Positions 15,814 through 24,504 of a stretch of DNA of 64,000 bases are shown here, piece by piece. The notes under the pieces are model-generated. The model saw nothing but the letters and a program-made list of their open reading frames with translations. It had not been told where the DNA came from and did no database searches. Source of the DNA: Streptacidiphilus sp041262525 (GTDB lineage: Bacteria; Actinomycetota; Actinomycetes; Streptomycetales; Streptomycetaceae); NCBI RefSeq assembly GCF_041262525.1, contig NZ_JBGCCK010000020.1, positions 1 to 64,000 on the forward strand, given 5' to 3'. The position numbers were made by a program, and so were the translations under genes. How positions within the stretch are numbered: position 1 is the first letter of the stretch; each line of letters opens with the position of its first letter.

Positions 15814-16854
15814 ATGACCGACCAGCACCAGCACCGTCTGCCCTCGTCTCTGGAGGTCGCCCCAGAGGCGCCTGATCGCAACCTTGCCCTCGAACTTGTG
15901 CGCGTGACCGAGGCCGCCGCCATGGCCGCCGGTCGCTGGGTCGGCAAGGGCGACAAGAACGGAGCGGACGGCGCGGCCGTCCGCGCCATGCGCACGCTCG
16001 TTCACACCGTCTCGATGAACGGCATCGTCGTCATCGGTGAAGGTGAGAAGGACGAGGCCCCGATGCTCTTCAACGGCGAGCGGATCGGCGACGGCACCGG
16101 TGCGGAGTGCGACGTCGCCGTGGACCCGATCGACGGCACCACGCTGACGGCCAAGGGCATGCCCAATGCCGTAGCGGTGCTCGCGGTGGCGGACCGCGGC
16201 ACGATGTTCGACCCGAGCGCGGTCTTCTACATGGACAAGCTCGTCGCGGGCCCGGAAGCGGCGGGCCTCGTCGACATCAACGCCCCGGTCGCCCACAACG
16301 TGCAGGCGGTCGCCCGTGCGAAGGGGATAGGGCCGGAGGACGTCACGGTCGTCCTGCTCGACCGCCCCCGCCACGAGAAGCTGGCTCAGGAGATCCGTGC
16401 CGCCGGCGCGCGGATCAAGTTCATCACCGACGGCGACGTCGCGGGCGCGATCATGGCGGTCCGCGAGGGCACCGGCGTCGACCTGCTGCTCGGCATCGGC
16501 GGCACGCCTGAGGGCATCATCGCGGCGTGCGCGATCAAGTGTCTGGGCGGCGTGATCCAGGGCAAGCTCTGGCCGAAGGACGAGGCCGAGCGGATCAAGG
16601 CCCTCGAGGCCGGTCACGACCTGGACCGCGTGCTGCTGACCGACGACCTGGTCAGCGGCGAGAACGTGTTCTTCGTGGCGACCGGCATCACCGACGGCGA
16701 GCTGCTGCGCGGGGTTCACTACCGCCAGGAGACGGCGACGACAAGCTCGCTGGTCATGCGCTCGAAGAGCGGGACGATCCGACAGATCGACAGCGTGCAC
16801 AAGCTGTCGAAGCTCCGCGCTTACAGCGCGGTGGACTTCGACCGGGCCAACTGA
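15814..16854 (+). CDS. glpX: Class II fructose-1,6-bisphosphatase
   Basis: 346-residue GlpX-type fructose-1,6-bisphosphatase, the gluconeogenic enzyme of actinomycetes. Signatures: MNGIVVIGEGEKDEAPMLFN, CDVAVDPIDGTTLTAKGMPN (metal-binding DPIDGTT), FITDGDVAGAIMAV and LLGIGGTPEGIIAACAIKCL. GAGAGG lies about 12 bases before ATG 15814. It fits with pckG at 48-50 kb in gluconeogenesis. It ends at a repeat-family hairpin shared with the convergent WhiB-like gene. Confidence 0.97.
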   Translation: MTDQHQHRLPSSLEVAPEAPDRNLALELVRVTEAAAMAAGRWVGKGDKNGADGAAVRAMRTLVHTVSMNGIVVIGEGEKDEAPMLFNGERIGDGTGAECDVAVDPIDGTTLTAKGMPNAVAVLAVADRGTMFDPSAVFYMDKLVAGPEAAGLVDINAPVAHNVQAVARAKGIGPEDVTVVLLDRPRHEKLAQEIRAAGARIKFITDGDVAGAIMAVREGTGVDLLLGIGGTPEGIIAACAIKCLGGVIQGKLWPKDEAERIKALEAGHDLDRVLLTDDLVSGENVFFVATGITDGELLRGVHYRQETATTSSLVMRSKSGTIRQIDSVHKLSKLRAYSAVDFDRAN

Positions 16855-16862
16855 CCTGGGGA

Positions 16863-16990
16863 AGTTGCAACACCTCAGGGGCGCGGGGAACTGCGCGAGC
16901 AACCACCCACTACGGATGGCCCTGCTCGCTCAGCGACACACCACACAGGGTGGCTTGTCGCGCAGATCCCCGCGCCCCTGAGGTGCAACT
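16863..16990. repeat. GC-rich inverted repeat (copy A), likely bidirectional terminator
   Basis: Arms of about 40 bases: left AGGGGCGCGGGGAACTGCGC then GAGCAACCACC; right GGTGGCTTGTCGCGCAGATC then CCCGCGCCCCT, both bounded by TTGCA/TGCAAC. It lies between convergent glpX and the WhiB-like gene. Other copies: 36594-36745, 43953-44066, a short palindrome at 32395-32420 and a half copy at 8744. Confidence 0.85.
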
Positions 16991-16998
16991 GACCGGCG

Positions 16999-17358
16999 TC
17001 AGCCGGCTATGCGGAGGTCCTGGTCGTGACGGCGACGGCGGGCGAGGACGACGCGGCGCTCCGCCGCGGTCAGGCCACCCCACACTCCGTAGGGCTCGGG
17101 CATGATCAACGCGTGCTCGCGGCACTCCAGCAGCACTGGGCAGCGCGCGCAGACGCGCTTCGCTTGTTCCTCGCGGGCGAGCCGCGCAGCGGTCGGCTCC
17201 TTGGAGGGGGCGAAGAAAAGCCCCGCCTCGTCACGCCGGCACGCGGCACCCGTGTGCCAGGGGTTGTCCTCCGCGTCCGGGCCGCGCTGCGCGGGCACTG
17301 CACTCCCCGCGACGCGGGGGCGGAAGACATCCTGACTGGCTTCGATCGGATGCAGCAC
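16999..17358 (-). CDS. WhiB-like iron-sulfur transcription factor
   Basis: 119-residue Wbl protein. The four cluster cysteines are C40, C70, C73 and C79 (AACRRDEAGLFFAP; RVCARCPVLLECREHAL), followed by the GVWGG turn at residues 91-95 and a basic tail (ERRVVLARRRRHD) that contacts DNA or sigma factor. Start GTG 17358 has AGGAG six bases upstream; an upstream ATG lacks this. It is adjacent to glpX, as is the wblI-type gene in streptomycetes, but the specific wbl member is not certain. It is convergent with glpX across a repeat hairpin. Confidence 0.95.
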   Translation of the reverse strand: MLHPIEASQDVFRPRVAGSAVPAQRGPDAEDNPWHTGAACRRDEAGLFFAPSKEPTAARLAREEQAKRVCARCPVLLECREHALIMPEPYGVWGGLTAAERRVVLARRRRHDQDLRIAG

Positions 17359-17562
17359 GGCGCACTCCTGACGACGGGCCGGGGGAGGGTACACGCTCAC
17401 TCGCGGCAACTCCGCGGCGAGTCGATGTGAACCGGGATCTACCCCGCCTCAAGCCGATTCATGCACACGGCACACAATCCGATCGCCGGATCGTCATACC
17501 TCAACTCCCTTGACGCAACGTCAGATCTCGTGCACCGGCACGCTGCGACAGCAGGCTCCGGG

Positions 17563-18303
17563 TCAGTCGAGAGATGCGCGGTCCGGCGCGCCGTCCAGCC
17601 TGCCGCGGCGTTGGCTGGCGGAGACGCCGCCGAAGATGGCCTTGCCACGCACGGTGACGACCGGGCCGGACGGGTCGGTGCCCGGCGACTCGGCCACGTC
17701 GAAGCCACCGAAGATGCCCGCTCCGCCACCGCGCAGGCCGACCGTCTCCGGGACCTTGATGTCAATGCCGCCGAAGACCGCACGGCACTCGATGATCAGT
17801 TCCGGGCCGTCGAAGACCGCGTCGGTGAGATCGATCTCGACGCCGCCGAAGACCGCGTGCGCCTTGAGCCACCGACCGGCACGGAAGCGCCCCTTGCGCT
17901 GCGCCCCGCCGAAGATCGCCACGAGCTCGTTGGAGTCAGGGGTGACGTAGCCCTCCCCCGCCGGGCCTGCGGCCGCGGCAGGCGCGGGGCGCGGCGGGGT
18001 GCCGGCCGCTGCGGGGAGGTCCTTGGTGAGCGGGGCCAGCTCGCCCATCGTCTTGGCCGCGTAGGCGGCGTCCAGGCGCTGCCCGTGCTCCTCGACGTCG
18101 AGGCGGCCCTCCGCGTAGGCGTCGCGCAGCGCCTCGGCGACGCGCTCGCGGTCGGCGTCCGAGGCGCGCAGCTCGTCGGAGGGATCCGCATAGGGCTTCT
18201 GCAGCGAGGGCGACTGCGCCGGCTGGGCCGTCTGCGGCAGACGGTCCGGCTCGGGCGACGGCGACGACTGCGACTGCGACTGCGACGACGAGGAGTTGTC
18301 CAC
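17563..18303 (-). CDS. DUF1707 protein with C-terminal LiaF-like beta domain
   Basis: 246 residues. After a Ser/Gln/Pro-rich start comes a DUF1707 domain (ELRASDADRERVAEALRDAY, EGRLDVEEHGQRLDAAYAAK). A Pro/Ala linker follows, then a repeated beta-rich domain with AIFGGAQRKGRF, AVFGGVEIDLTDA, AVFGGIDIKVPE, GIFGGFDV and AIFGGVSASQ, resembling the C-terminal part of LiaF/cell-wall-stress proteins. There is no obvious membrane segment. Role unknown, possibly envelope stress. Start GTG 18303 has TATTCT six bases upstream. Confidence 0.88.
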   Translation of the reverse strand: MDNSSSSQSQSQSSPSPEPDRLPQTAQPAQSPSLQKPYADPSDELRASDADRERVAEALRDAYAEGRLDVEEHGQRLDAAYAAKTMGELAPLTKDLPAAAGTPPRPAPAAAAGPAGEGYVTPDSNELVAIFGGAQRKGRFRAGRWLKAHAVFGGVEIDLTDAVFDGPELIIECRAVFGGIDIKVPETVGLRGGGAGIFGGFDVAESPGTDPSGPVVTVRGKAIFGGVSASQRRGRLDGAPDRASLD

Positions 18304-18309
18304 AGGCTG

Positions 18310-18315
18310 AGAATA
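18310..18315 (-). promoter_or_regulatory. -10-like TATTCT ahead of the DUF1707 gene
   Basis: Minus strand, 6 bases before GTG 18303, consistent with a leaderless mRNA. Confidence 0.45.
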
Positions 18316-18499
18316 GTCAGCCCGCCCGCGCGCGGACCAGAGATCCGCCGGCCCGGAGATCCCCCGACCACGGGCCGGGGTGCCGGTGATCTGTGATCCC
18401 CGGCACCCTCGCCCGCACCGCCGACCGGTCCCGCGACGGCGGTCGATACCCTGGAAGGCGCGCCGACGACGACGCCCGACCGTGAAGGACTGCCCGCTG

Positions 18500-20158
18500 A
18501 TGCCCGAGTTCGCCTACACCGATCTGTTGCCGCTGGGGTCGGACGAGACCCCGTACCGGCTCATCACCGCCGAGGGCGTCAGCACCTTCGAGGCGAACGG
18601 CCGGACCTTCCTCCAGGTCGAGCCCGAGGCCCTGCGGCTGCTGGCCGCCGAGGCCATGCACGACATCTCGCACTACCTCCGCCCGGCCCACCTGGCCCAG
18701 CTCCGCCGGATCCTGGACGACCCCGAGGCCAGCCCGAACGACAAGTTCGTCGCACTCGACCTGCTCAAGAACGCGAACATCGCGGCCGCCGGCGTGCTGC
18801 CCATGTGCCAGGACACCGGCACCGCGATCGTCATGGGCAAGCGCGGCCAGTCCGTGCTGACCTCCGGCCGCGACGAGGAGGCCCTGTCCCGCGGAGTCTA
18901 CGACGCGTACACCAAGCTCAACCTGCGCTACTCGCAGATGGCCCCGCTGACCATGTGGGACGAGAAGAACACCGGCTCCAACCTGCCCGCGCAGATCGAG
19001 CTCTACGCGACCGACGGCGACGCGTACAAGTTCCTCTTCATGGCCAAGGGCGGCGGCTCGGCCAACAAGTCCTACCTGTTCCAGGAGACCAAGGCAGTCC
19101 TGAACGAGGCCTCGATGTTGGCCTTCCTTGAGCAGAAGATCCGCTCCCTCGGCACGGCCGCGTGCCCGCCGTACCACCTGGCCATCGTCGTCGGCGGCAC
19201 CAGCGCCGAGTATGCGCTGAAGACCGCGAAGTACGCCTCCGCCCACTACCTGGACAGCCTGCCCACCGAGGGCTCCCCCAGCGGCCATGGCTTCCGGGAC
19301 GTCGAGCTGGAGCGACAGGTCTTCGAACTCACCCAGAAGCTCGGCATCGGCGCGCAGTTCGGCGGCAAGTACTTCTGCCACGACGTGCGGGTGGTCCGGC
19401 TGCCGCGCCACGGCGCGTCCCTTCCCGTGGCGATCGCCGTCTCCTGCTCCGCCGATCGCCAGGCGCTGGCCAAGATCACACCCGAGGGCGTCTTCCTGGA
19501 GCAGTTGGAGCGCGACCCGGCCCGCTTCCTGCCGGACACCACGCACGAGCACCTCAGTGACAACGTCGTCCGCGTCGACCTCAACCAGCCGATGGCCGAC
19601 ATCCGCGCCGAGCTGAGCAAGCACCCGGTCAAGACCCGCCTCTCCCTCACCGGCACGCTGGTCGTGGCCCGCGACATCGCGCACGCCAAGATCAAGGAGC
19701 GGCTGGACGCGGGCGACGGCATGCCGCAGTACCTCAAGGACCATCCGGTCTACTACGCGGGCCCGGCCAAGACCCCCGAGGGCTACGCCTCCGGCTCCTT
19801 CGGCCCGACCACGGCCGGCCGGATGGACTCCTACGTGGACCAGTTCCAGGCGGCCGGCGGCTCGATGGTGATGCTGGCGAAGGGCAACCGCTCGCAGCAG
19901 GTCACCGACGCCTGCGGCAAGCACGGCGGCTTCTACCTCGGCTCGATCGGCGGCCCGGCGGCGCGGCTGGCCCAGGACTGCATCAAGAAGGTCGAGGTGC
20001 TGGAGTACGCCGAGCTGGGCATGGAGGCGGTCTGGCGGATCGAGGTCGAGGACTTCCCTGCATTCATCGTCGTGGACGACAAGGGGAACGACTTCTTCGT
20101 CGACCCGGGCCCGGTCCAGCCGCTGATCACGAACATCCCGGTCGGCCCGAGGGCCTGA
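18500..20158 (+). CDS. Class I (iron-sulfur) fumarate hydratase
   Basis: 552-residue class I fumarase, TCA-cycle interconversion of fumarate and malate with an oxygen-sensitive 4Fe-4S cluster. The alpha-type N-terminal region holds AAGVLPMCQDTGTAIVMGKR and YDAYTKLNLRYSQMAPLTMW; also GGGSANKSYLFQETKAVL and TAACPPYHLAIVVGGTSAEY. The beta-type C-terminal region holds LTGTLVVARDIAHAKIKERL, HPVYYAGPAKTPEGYASGSF and GPTTAGRMDSYVDQFQAAGG. ATG 18500 has GAAGGA upstream. Followed by a 15-bp terminator, then fumC on the same strand. Confidence 0.97.
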   Translation: MPEFAYTDLLPLGSDETPYRLITAEGVSTFEANGRTFLQVEPEALRLLAAEAMHDISHYLRPAHLAQLRRILDDPEASPNDKFVALDLLKNANIAAAGVLPMCQDTGTAIVMGKRGQSVLTSGRDEEALSRGVYDAYTKLNLRYSQMAPLTMWDEKNTGSNLPAQIELYATDGDAYKFLFMAKGGGSANKSYLFQETKAVLNEASMLAFLEQKIRSLGTAACPPYHLAIVVGGTSAEYALKTAKYASAHYLDSLPTEGSPSGHGFRDVELERQVFELTQKLGIGAQFGGKYFCHDVRVVRLPRHGASLPVAIAVSCSADRQALAKITPEGVFLEQLERDPARFLPDTTHEHLSDNVVRVDLNQPMADIRAELSKHPVKTRLSLTGTLVVARDIAHAKIKERLDAGDGMPQYLKDHPVYYAGPAKTPEGYASGSFGPTTAGRMDSYVDQFQAAGGSMVMLAKGNRSQQVTDACGKHGGFYLGSIGGPAARLAQDCIKKVEVLEYAELGMEAVWRIEVEDFPAFIVVDDKGNDFFVDPGPVQPLITNIPVGPRA

Positions 20159-20182
20159 GTTCAGAACTGAACGGCTGTGAAC

Positions 20183-20225
20183 GCCGGTGGCCTCCGATTC
20201 CCTCGTGAACGGAGGCCACCGGCGT
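20183..20225 (+). terminator. Hairpin terminator after class I fumarase
   Basis: Perfect 15-bp stem CGCCGGTGGCCTCCG / CGGAGGCCACCGGCG with a 13-base loop. It separates the two fumarase transcription units. Confidence 0.75.
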
Positions 20226-20305
20226 CTCCCCCAGAGAGTTCCGTCGGCGTGTCAGACCCCGGGAACGCCGGGAACAGACGGTGCGGCTGCGACGCTGATC
20301 AAGAC

Positions 20306-21751
20306 ATGGACGCTGAGCGGGACATGGCCGGTCGGGACAGTGACGTGCGAGACGATGTGAACACCCGGATCGAGCACGACTCGATGGGCGAGGTCCGTGT
20401 GCCCGCCGCCGCCAAGTGGGGCGCACAGACACAGCGCGCGGTGGAGAACTTCCCCATCTCCGGGCAGCGACTCGAGCGCGCACACATCGCCGCGCTGGCG
20501 CGGATCAAGGCGGCTGCCGCCAAGGTCAACGCGAAGCTCGGCGTGCTGGATGCGGAGACCGCCGGCGCGATCCGGGCCGCTGCGGCGGAGGTCGCCGAGG
20601 GGCGCTGGGACGACGAGTTCCCCATCGACGTCTTCCAGACCGGCTCCGGCACCTCGTCGAACATGAACACGAACGAGGTCATCGCGACGTTGGCCGGCGA
20701 GCGTCTCGGCCGTCCCGTGCATCCCAACGACCAGGTGAACGCGAGCCAGTCGTCCAACGACGTGTTTCCCAGCTCGATCCACATCGCGGCCACCGCCGCG
20801 GTCACGCACGACCTGATCCCGGCGCTGAACCACCTCGCGGACGCGCTCGCGCGCAAGTCGGAGGAGTTCGCGACCGTCGTGAAGTCCGGCCGCACCCACC
20901 TGATGGACGCCACGCCGGTCACCCTCGGCCAGGAGTTCGGCGGGTACGCCGCCCAGATGCGTTACGGCGTCAAGCGGCTGCGCGCGGTCCTGCCGCGCGT
21001 CGCCGAGCTGCCGCTGGGCGGCACGGCCGTCGGCACTGGTATCAACACCCCGCCCGGCTTCTCCGCCGCCGTGATCGCCGAGGTTGCCCGGACCACCGGG
21101 CTGCCGCTGACCGAGGCGCGCGACCACTTCGAGGCGCAGGGCGCCCGCGACGCGCTCGTGGAGCTGAGCGGACAGCTGCGCACGATCGCCGTCAGCTTCA
21201 CCAAGATCGCGAACGATCTGCGCTGGATGGGGTCAGGGCCGCGCACCGGGCTCGGCGAGATCAACCTGCCCGACCTCCAGCCCGGCTCCTCGATCATGCC
21301 GGGCAAAGTGAATCCGGTGATCCCCGAGGCCACACTGATGGTCGCTGCGCAGGTGGCCGGCAACGACGCGACGGTCGCGATCGCCGGCGCCAGCGGGAGC
21401 TTCGAACTCAACGTGATGCTGCCGGTGATCGCCAGGAACGTGCTGGAGTCGGTCCGGCTGCTCTCCTCCGTGGCCCGGCTGCTGGCCGACCGGACGGTGG
21501 ACGGCATCACCGCCAACGCGGACCGGCTGCGCGAGTACGCGGAGTCCTCCCCCGCGATCGTCACGCCGCTCAACCGCTTCCTCGGCTACGAGGAGGCGGC
21601 GAAGATCGCCAAGCAGGCCCTGGCGGAGCGGAAGACGATCCGCCAGGTCGTGCTGGAGCGCGGACACGTCGAGTCGGGGCGGATCACCGAGCAGCAGCTG
21701 GACGAAGTCCTGGACGTGCTGCGGATGACCCGCCCCGAGGGCTCGGCCTAG
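20306..21751 (+). CDS. fumC: Class II fumarate hydratase
   Basis: 481-residue FumC-type fumarase of the aspartase/fumarase superfamily, oxygen-stable. Signatures: TRIEHDSMGEVRVPAAAKWG, FQTGSGTSSNMNTNEVIATL, ASQSSNDVFPSS, SGRTHLMDATPVTLGQEF and the superfamily signature GSSIMPGKVNPVIPEA. The start is uncertain: ATG 20306 is used; ATG 20324 and GTG 20357 (VNTRIEHDSMG) also fit. The conserved domain begins near the last of these. Tandem with class I fumarase but separated by a terminator. Confidence 0.96.
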   Translation: MDAERDMAGRDSDVRDDVNTRIEHDSMGEVRVPAAAKWGAQTQRAVENFPISGQRLERAHIAALARIKAAAAKVNAKLGVLDAETAGAIRAAAAEVAEGRWDDEFPIDVFQTGSGTSSNMNTNEVIATLAGERLGRPVHPNDQVNASQSSNDVFPSSIHIAATAAVTHDLIPALNHLADALARKSEEFATVVKSGRTHLMDATPVTLGQEFGGYAAQMRYGVKRLRAVLPRVAELPLGGTAVGTGINTPPGFSAAVIAEVARTTGLPLTEARDHFEAQGARDALVELSGQLRTIAVSFTKIANDLRWMGSGPRTGLGEINLPDLQPGSSIMPGKVNPVIPEATLMVAAQVAGNDATVAIAGASGSFELNVMLPVIARNVLESVRLLSSVARLLADRTVDGITANADRLREYAESSPAIVTPLNRFLGYEEAAKIAKQALAERKTIRQVVLERGHVESGRITEQQLDEVLDVLRMTRPEGSA

Positions 21752-21758
21752 GGGCGCA

Positions 21759-23789
21759 CTAGCTGACGGCGAAGTCGTCGGCGTTGACGTCGCCCTGGGC
21801 GTACCAGCCGTGGACGAAGACGGTCACCGTCCCGCTGGCGCCGGTCGTGAACGGCACGGTCAGCTTGTTCCAACTGGTCGAGCTGGACCAGGTGCTGGCC
21901 GAGGCACCGCCGTTCACACCGATGTAGGCGTACGGGCCCTGCACCCAGCCGGTGAGCGTGTAGCTGTGGTTGGGCAACAGGGTGACCGTCTGGTCGCACT
22001 CTCCGGTGGTGCCGCTGCTGGGCACGATGAGCGCCGCGTAGCTACCGGAGTGGACCGGGCTGCTGACGACCGCGCTGCCGCTCTGGCAGGTCCACGGGCT
22101 CAGGCTGCCGCTCTCGAAACCGCCGTTGGCCAGGGCCGACGAGCCGGACGGGCTGGACGAGGGTGAGCTCGACGGGCTGCTCGACGGCGACGACGAGGGC
22201 GAGCCCGACGGAGACGAGGACGGCGAGGCCGACGGCGAGCCCGACGGGCTGGACGACGGCGAGCCGGACCCACTCGCACTCGCGCTGGGGCTCGTCGACG
22301 GCGCCGGGCAACTGCCCGCCGAGCCGTTGATGTCGTTGACCGCGGCGTTGAACAGCGTCGTCGCCGGATCCAGGTCGTAGAGCGAGAACATCATGAAGCC
22401 GCCCAGACCGTTGCAGTGCGCGTAGTCCGCGCGGACCTGGATCGACTGGCTCGACTCGCCACCGTAGAAGTTGTTGCCGTCGTAGAAGTACGCGGACTGC
22501 GTGATCGGATCCCAGTAGGTGTCAGCGGCATTGTTCACGGTGCCGCTGAGCTCCTTGTACATCGCCACCCCAGGGACGTTGCCGGAGAGCGTCTGCCCGG
22601 CCGATCCTCCGGTCGCGCTCTGGTAGAGGCCGTGGTTCGTCCCGGCCGGCACGCCGGTCCAGCCGCGGTAGTAGAAGGGGATCCCCAGTGTCAGCTTGTT
22701 CGCAGGGAAGCCGCCCGCTATCCCGTACTGCGAGTCGCCGACGGTCCAGGCTCTGACCGCGTTGTCGATGCTGTAGGTCTCGTTGCCGGGCGCGACCTTC
22801 CCCTCCGGCGAGTTGGGGTTGGCATAGAGCGGGTCCTGCTCGTCCGTCGGCCCGGTCGCGTTCCAGGCGCCGTACATGTCGTAGGTCATGACGTCGCCGA
22901 AGGTGAGGTACTGGGCGATCTGGCCGGTCTGGATCTTGTTGATCTTCTCCTGGCCGGACGGCAGCGCGGCGGAGAGCGCGTAGGTCTTGCCGTCGGCGGC
23001 TCCCTGCGCGTTCAGTTCGCTGCGGAACTCACCCAGCAGCGCGGTGTAGTTGGCCGTGTCAGCGGCCGAGTAGTGGTTGCCGAGGTGGCCGCCGCTGGAA
23101 GCGGGGTACTCCCAGTCGATGTCGAAGCCGCTGAAGATCCCGGCCGCGGTGCCCGCGCCGCCGTATCCGCCCTGGGAGGGCAGATTGCCCTTGATGAACA
23201 TGTCGATGCAGGAGGAGACGAACTTCTTGCGGGACGCGTCGGTGGCCGCCACGTCGGAGAAGTACTTCGAGTAGGTCCAGCCGCCGAGCGAGAGCATGAT
23301 CTTGAGGTTCGGGTGCTTCTTCTTCAGCTCCTGGAGCTGGTGGAAGTTGCCCGCGATGGGCTGGTTCCAGACGTCCGAGGTGCCGTCGACGCTGATGCTG
23401 GAGTCGTAGGACTTCTGGTAGTCGGCGAAGGAGTCCCCCGCGCCGTCGCCCGCGTTCGGGTCGTTCTCACCGGCCGGATCGGGGTCGGTGGCCTTGGTCG
23501 TCTCAAAACAGGTGAGGTTGGTCGGATCGATGTTCTCGAAGTCGTAGATCAGGTAGTCGAGCTTGCCCGCGAGCCCCTCGGTGTCGAGGTTTTTGGGGTA
23601 GAAGGCGTTCTGGTAGATCGACCACTGGTCGTAGTAGGCGACCTTGAGTCCGCCGCTGGTGGCGGCGGCACCTGTCGTATTGCTCGCCGCGGCGGCACCG
23701 GCGGTGCCGCCGAGCATGGAGGCGGCCAAGCCGAGCAAGGCTGTGGCCGCCCCCGCGAGCGTGAGTCCGATCCGTCTGGAGCCTGGCAT
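21759..23789 (-). CDS. Secreted GH18 chitinase with C-terminal carbohydrate-binding module (chitinase 1)
   Basis: 676 residues. Signal peptide about residues 1-35 (GLTLAGAATALLGLAASMLG). GH18 domain about 47-490 with SLGGW (167-171) and the catalytic strand SGFDIDWEYP, acid Glu at 227; the first position of the usual DxxDxDxE is Ser220, not Asp. A Ser/Pro/Gly linker (about 495-551) leads to a CBM at 552-676 (GGFESGSLSPWTCQSGSAVV, YTLTGWVQGPYAYIGVNGG) related to the N-terminal module of the second chitinase at 38949. ATG 23789 has GGAGG eight bases upstream. The promoter carries TTGACG, a DasR-type palindrome and a second palindrome. It ends 8 bases from convergent fumC. Confidence 0.95.
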   Translation of the reverse strand: MPGSRRIGLTLAGAATALLGLAASMLGGTAGAAAASNTTGAAATSGGLKVAYYDQWSIYQNAFYPKNLDTEGLAGKLDYLIYDFENIDPTNLTCFETTKATDPDPAGENDPNAGDGAGDSFADYQKSYDSSISVDGTSDVWNQPIAGNFHQLQELKKKHPNLKIMLSLGGWTYSKYFSDVAATDASRKKFVSSCIDMFIKGNLPSQGGYGGAGTAAGIFSGFDIDWEYPASSGGHLGNHYSAADTANYTALLGEFRSELNAQGAADGKTYALSAALPSGQEKINKIQTGQIAQYLTFGDVMTYDMYGAWNATGPTDEQDPLYANPNSPEGKVAPGNETYSIDNAVRAWTVGDSQYGIAGGFPANKLTLGIPFYYRGWTGVPAGTNHGLYQSATGGSAGQTLSGNVPGVAMYKELSGTVNNAADTYWDPITQSAYFYDGNNFYGGESSQSIQVRADYAHCNGLGGFMMFSLYDLDPATTLFNAAVNDINGSAGSCPAPSTSPSASASGSGSPSSSPSGSPSASPSSSPSGSPSSSPSSSPSSSPSSSPSGSSALANGGFESGSLSPWTCQSGSAVVSSPVHSGSYAALIVPSSGTTGECDQTVTLLPNHSYTLTGWVQGPYAYIGVNGGASASTWSSSTSWNKLTVPFTTGASGTVTVFVHGWYAQGDVNADDFAVS

Positions 23790-23828
23790 GGTGCAACCTC
23801 CGCATGGTCGTGTACCCGACACTCCATC

Positions 23829-23871
23829 ACGTTGGTACATACCAATACGGCCGTCAAGGGTCTGGACCAAT
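23829..23871 (-). promoter_or_regulatory. Chitinase 1 promoter with two palindromic operators
   Basis: Read on the minus strand: TTGACG (plus 23852-23857), 17-base spacer, CAACGT (plus 23829-23834). The spacer contains the palindrome TTGGTA-TG-TACCAA (23832-23845). Just upstream of the -35 lies ATTGGTCCAGACCCTT (23856-23871), close to the Streptomyces DasR (dre) consensus built on TGGTCTAGACCA. It aligns with the promoter of chitinase 2. Confidence 0.7.
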
Positions 23872-23924
23872 TTAAGGTGACGTTAAGTCAGAACCCCTCG
23901 TCGGACGGCTCCTTGGCATATCTG

Positions 23925-24254
23925 TCAGGACAGACTCTGACCCAGCGACTCCGCCATGCGCAGCTGCGTCGCCGCCTCGGCAGCCCGTCCGCCCCGCCGC
24001 TCCAGGGTGCGTCCCAGCAGCAGCCGGGCGTAGCCGTCGACCGGGTCGCGCTCCAGCACGCGCTCCAGCTCCGCCTCCGCGCGACCCAGCTGCGCGGAGT
24101 GGTAGTAGGAGCGGGCCAGCAGCAGCCGGGCCGCGCCGTGCGCGGGCTCGGCCTCGACGATCGGCGCGAGAATCTGCGCGGCGTCGCTGTAGGCCTTGGA
24201 CTCGAAGAAGAGCTGTGCGCGGGCGTACTCCTCGGCAAGCGTGTGGTCGTTCAC
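23925..24254 (-). CDS. TPR-repeat protein
   Basis: 109 residues made almost wholly of helical repeats: EEYARAQLFFESKAYSDAAQ, PIVEAEPAHGAARLLLARSY, YHSAQLGRAEAELERVLERD and PVDGYARLLLGRTLERRGG. About three TPR units, a protein-protein interaction scaffold. GTG 24254 has AGGGG about 7 bases upstream. It lies upstream of chitinase 1 on the same strand, but the chitinase has its own promoter. Partner unknown. Confidence 0.88.
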   Translation of the reverse strand: MNDHTLAEEYARAQLFFESKAYSDAAQILAPIVEAEPAHGAARLLLARSYYHSAQLGRAEAELERVLERDPVDGYARLLLGRTLERRGGRAAEAATQLRMAESLGQSLS

Positions 24255-24374
24255 GGGCACCCCTTTCGATTCGTGGCCCATGTGACGTGTTCGCCCGTGT
24301 AACACAAGGCCATAGGCGGGCATTCCCTCCGAAGTGTCGCCTTGCTCACCCCCCGAATCCCGCCCGGACGGAGT

Positions 24375-24380
24375 TACGCT
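24375..24380 (+). promoter_or_regulatory. -10-like TACGCT ahead of the leader peptide
   Basis: Seven bases before ATG 24388; suggests the leader peptide is translated from the 5' end of the mRNA. Confidence 0.45.
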
Positions 24381-24387
24381 CGATGGC

Positions 24388-24462
24388 ATGACACTGCTTG
24401 TCTCCCGCCGCCACGTGGACTTCGTCCGCGTCACGAGCATGTCCTGTCGCGCCGAGGCCTGA
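24388..24462 (+). CDS. Short leader peptide upstream of the 2OG/Fe(II) oxygenase
   Basis: 24-codon reading frame translating as MTLLVSRRHVDF followed by VRVTSMSCRAEA. The core LVSRRHVD and a terminal Ser-x-x-Cys match the actinobacterial class annotated as putative leader peptides ahead of metabolic genes. It ends 42 bases before ATG 24505. A -10 box 7 bases upstream suggests a leaderless start. Probable role: translational or transcriptional attenuation of the downstream oxygenase in response to an amino acid; no clear anti-terminator pair was worked out. Confidence 0.7.
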   Translation: MTLLVSRRHVDFVRVTSMSCRAEA

Positions 24463-24504
24463 CCCCAGCGTCCCCCTCCCTGCCGCGCACCCCCGAGGAC
24501 CGTC

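Noticed and set aside
22416..24302. 628-codon open frame on the + strand opposite chitinase 1
   Set aside because: Arg/Gly/Val-rich composition typical of antisense frames in high-GC DNA, no family motif, and it lies wholly over a clear chitinase and TPR gene.
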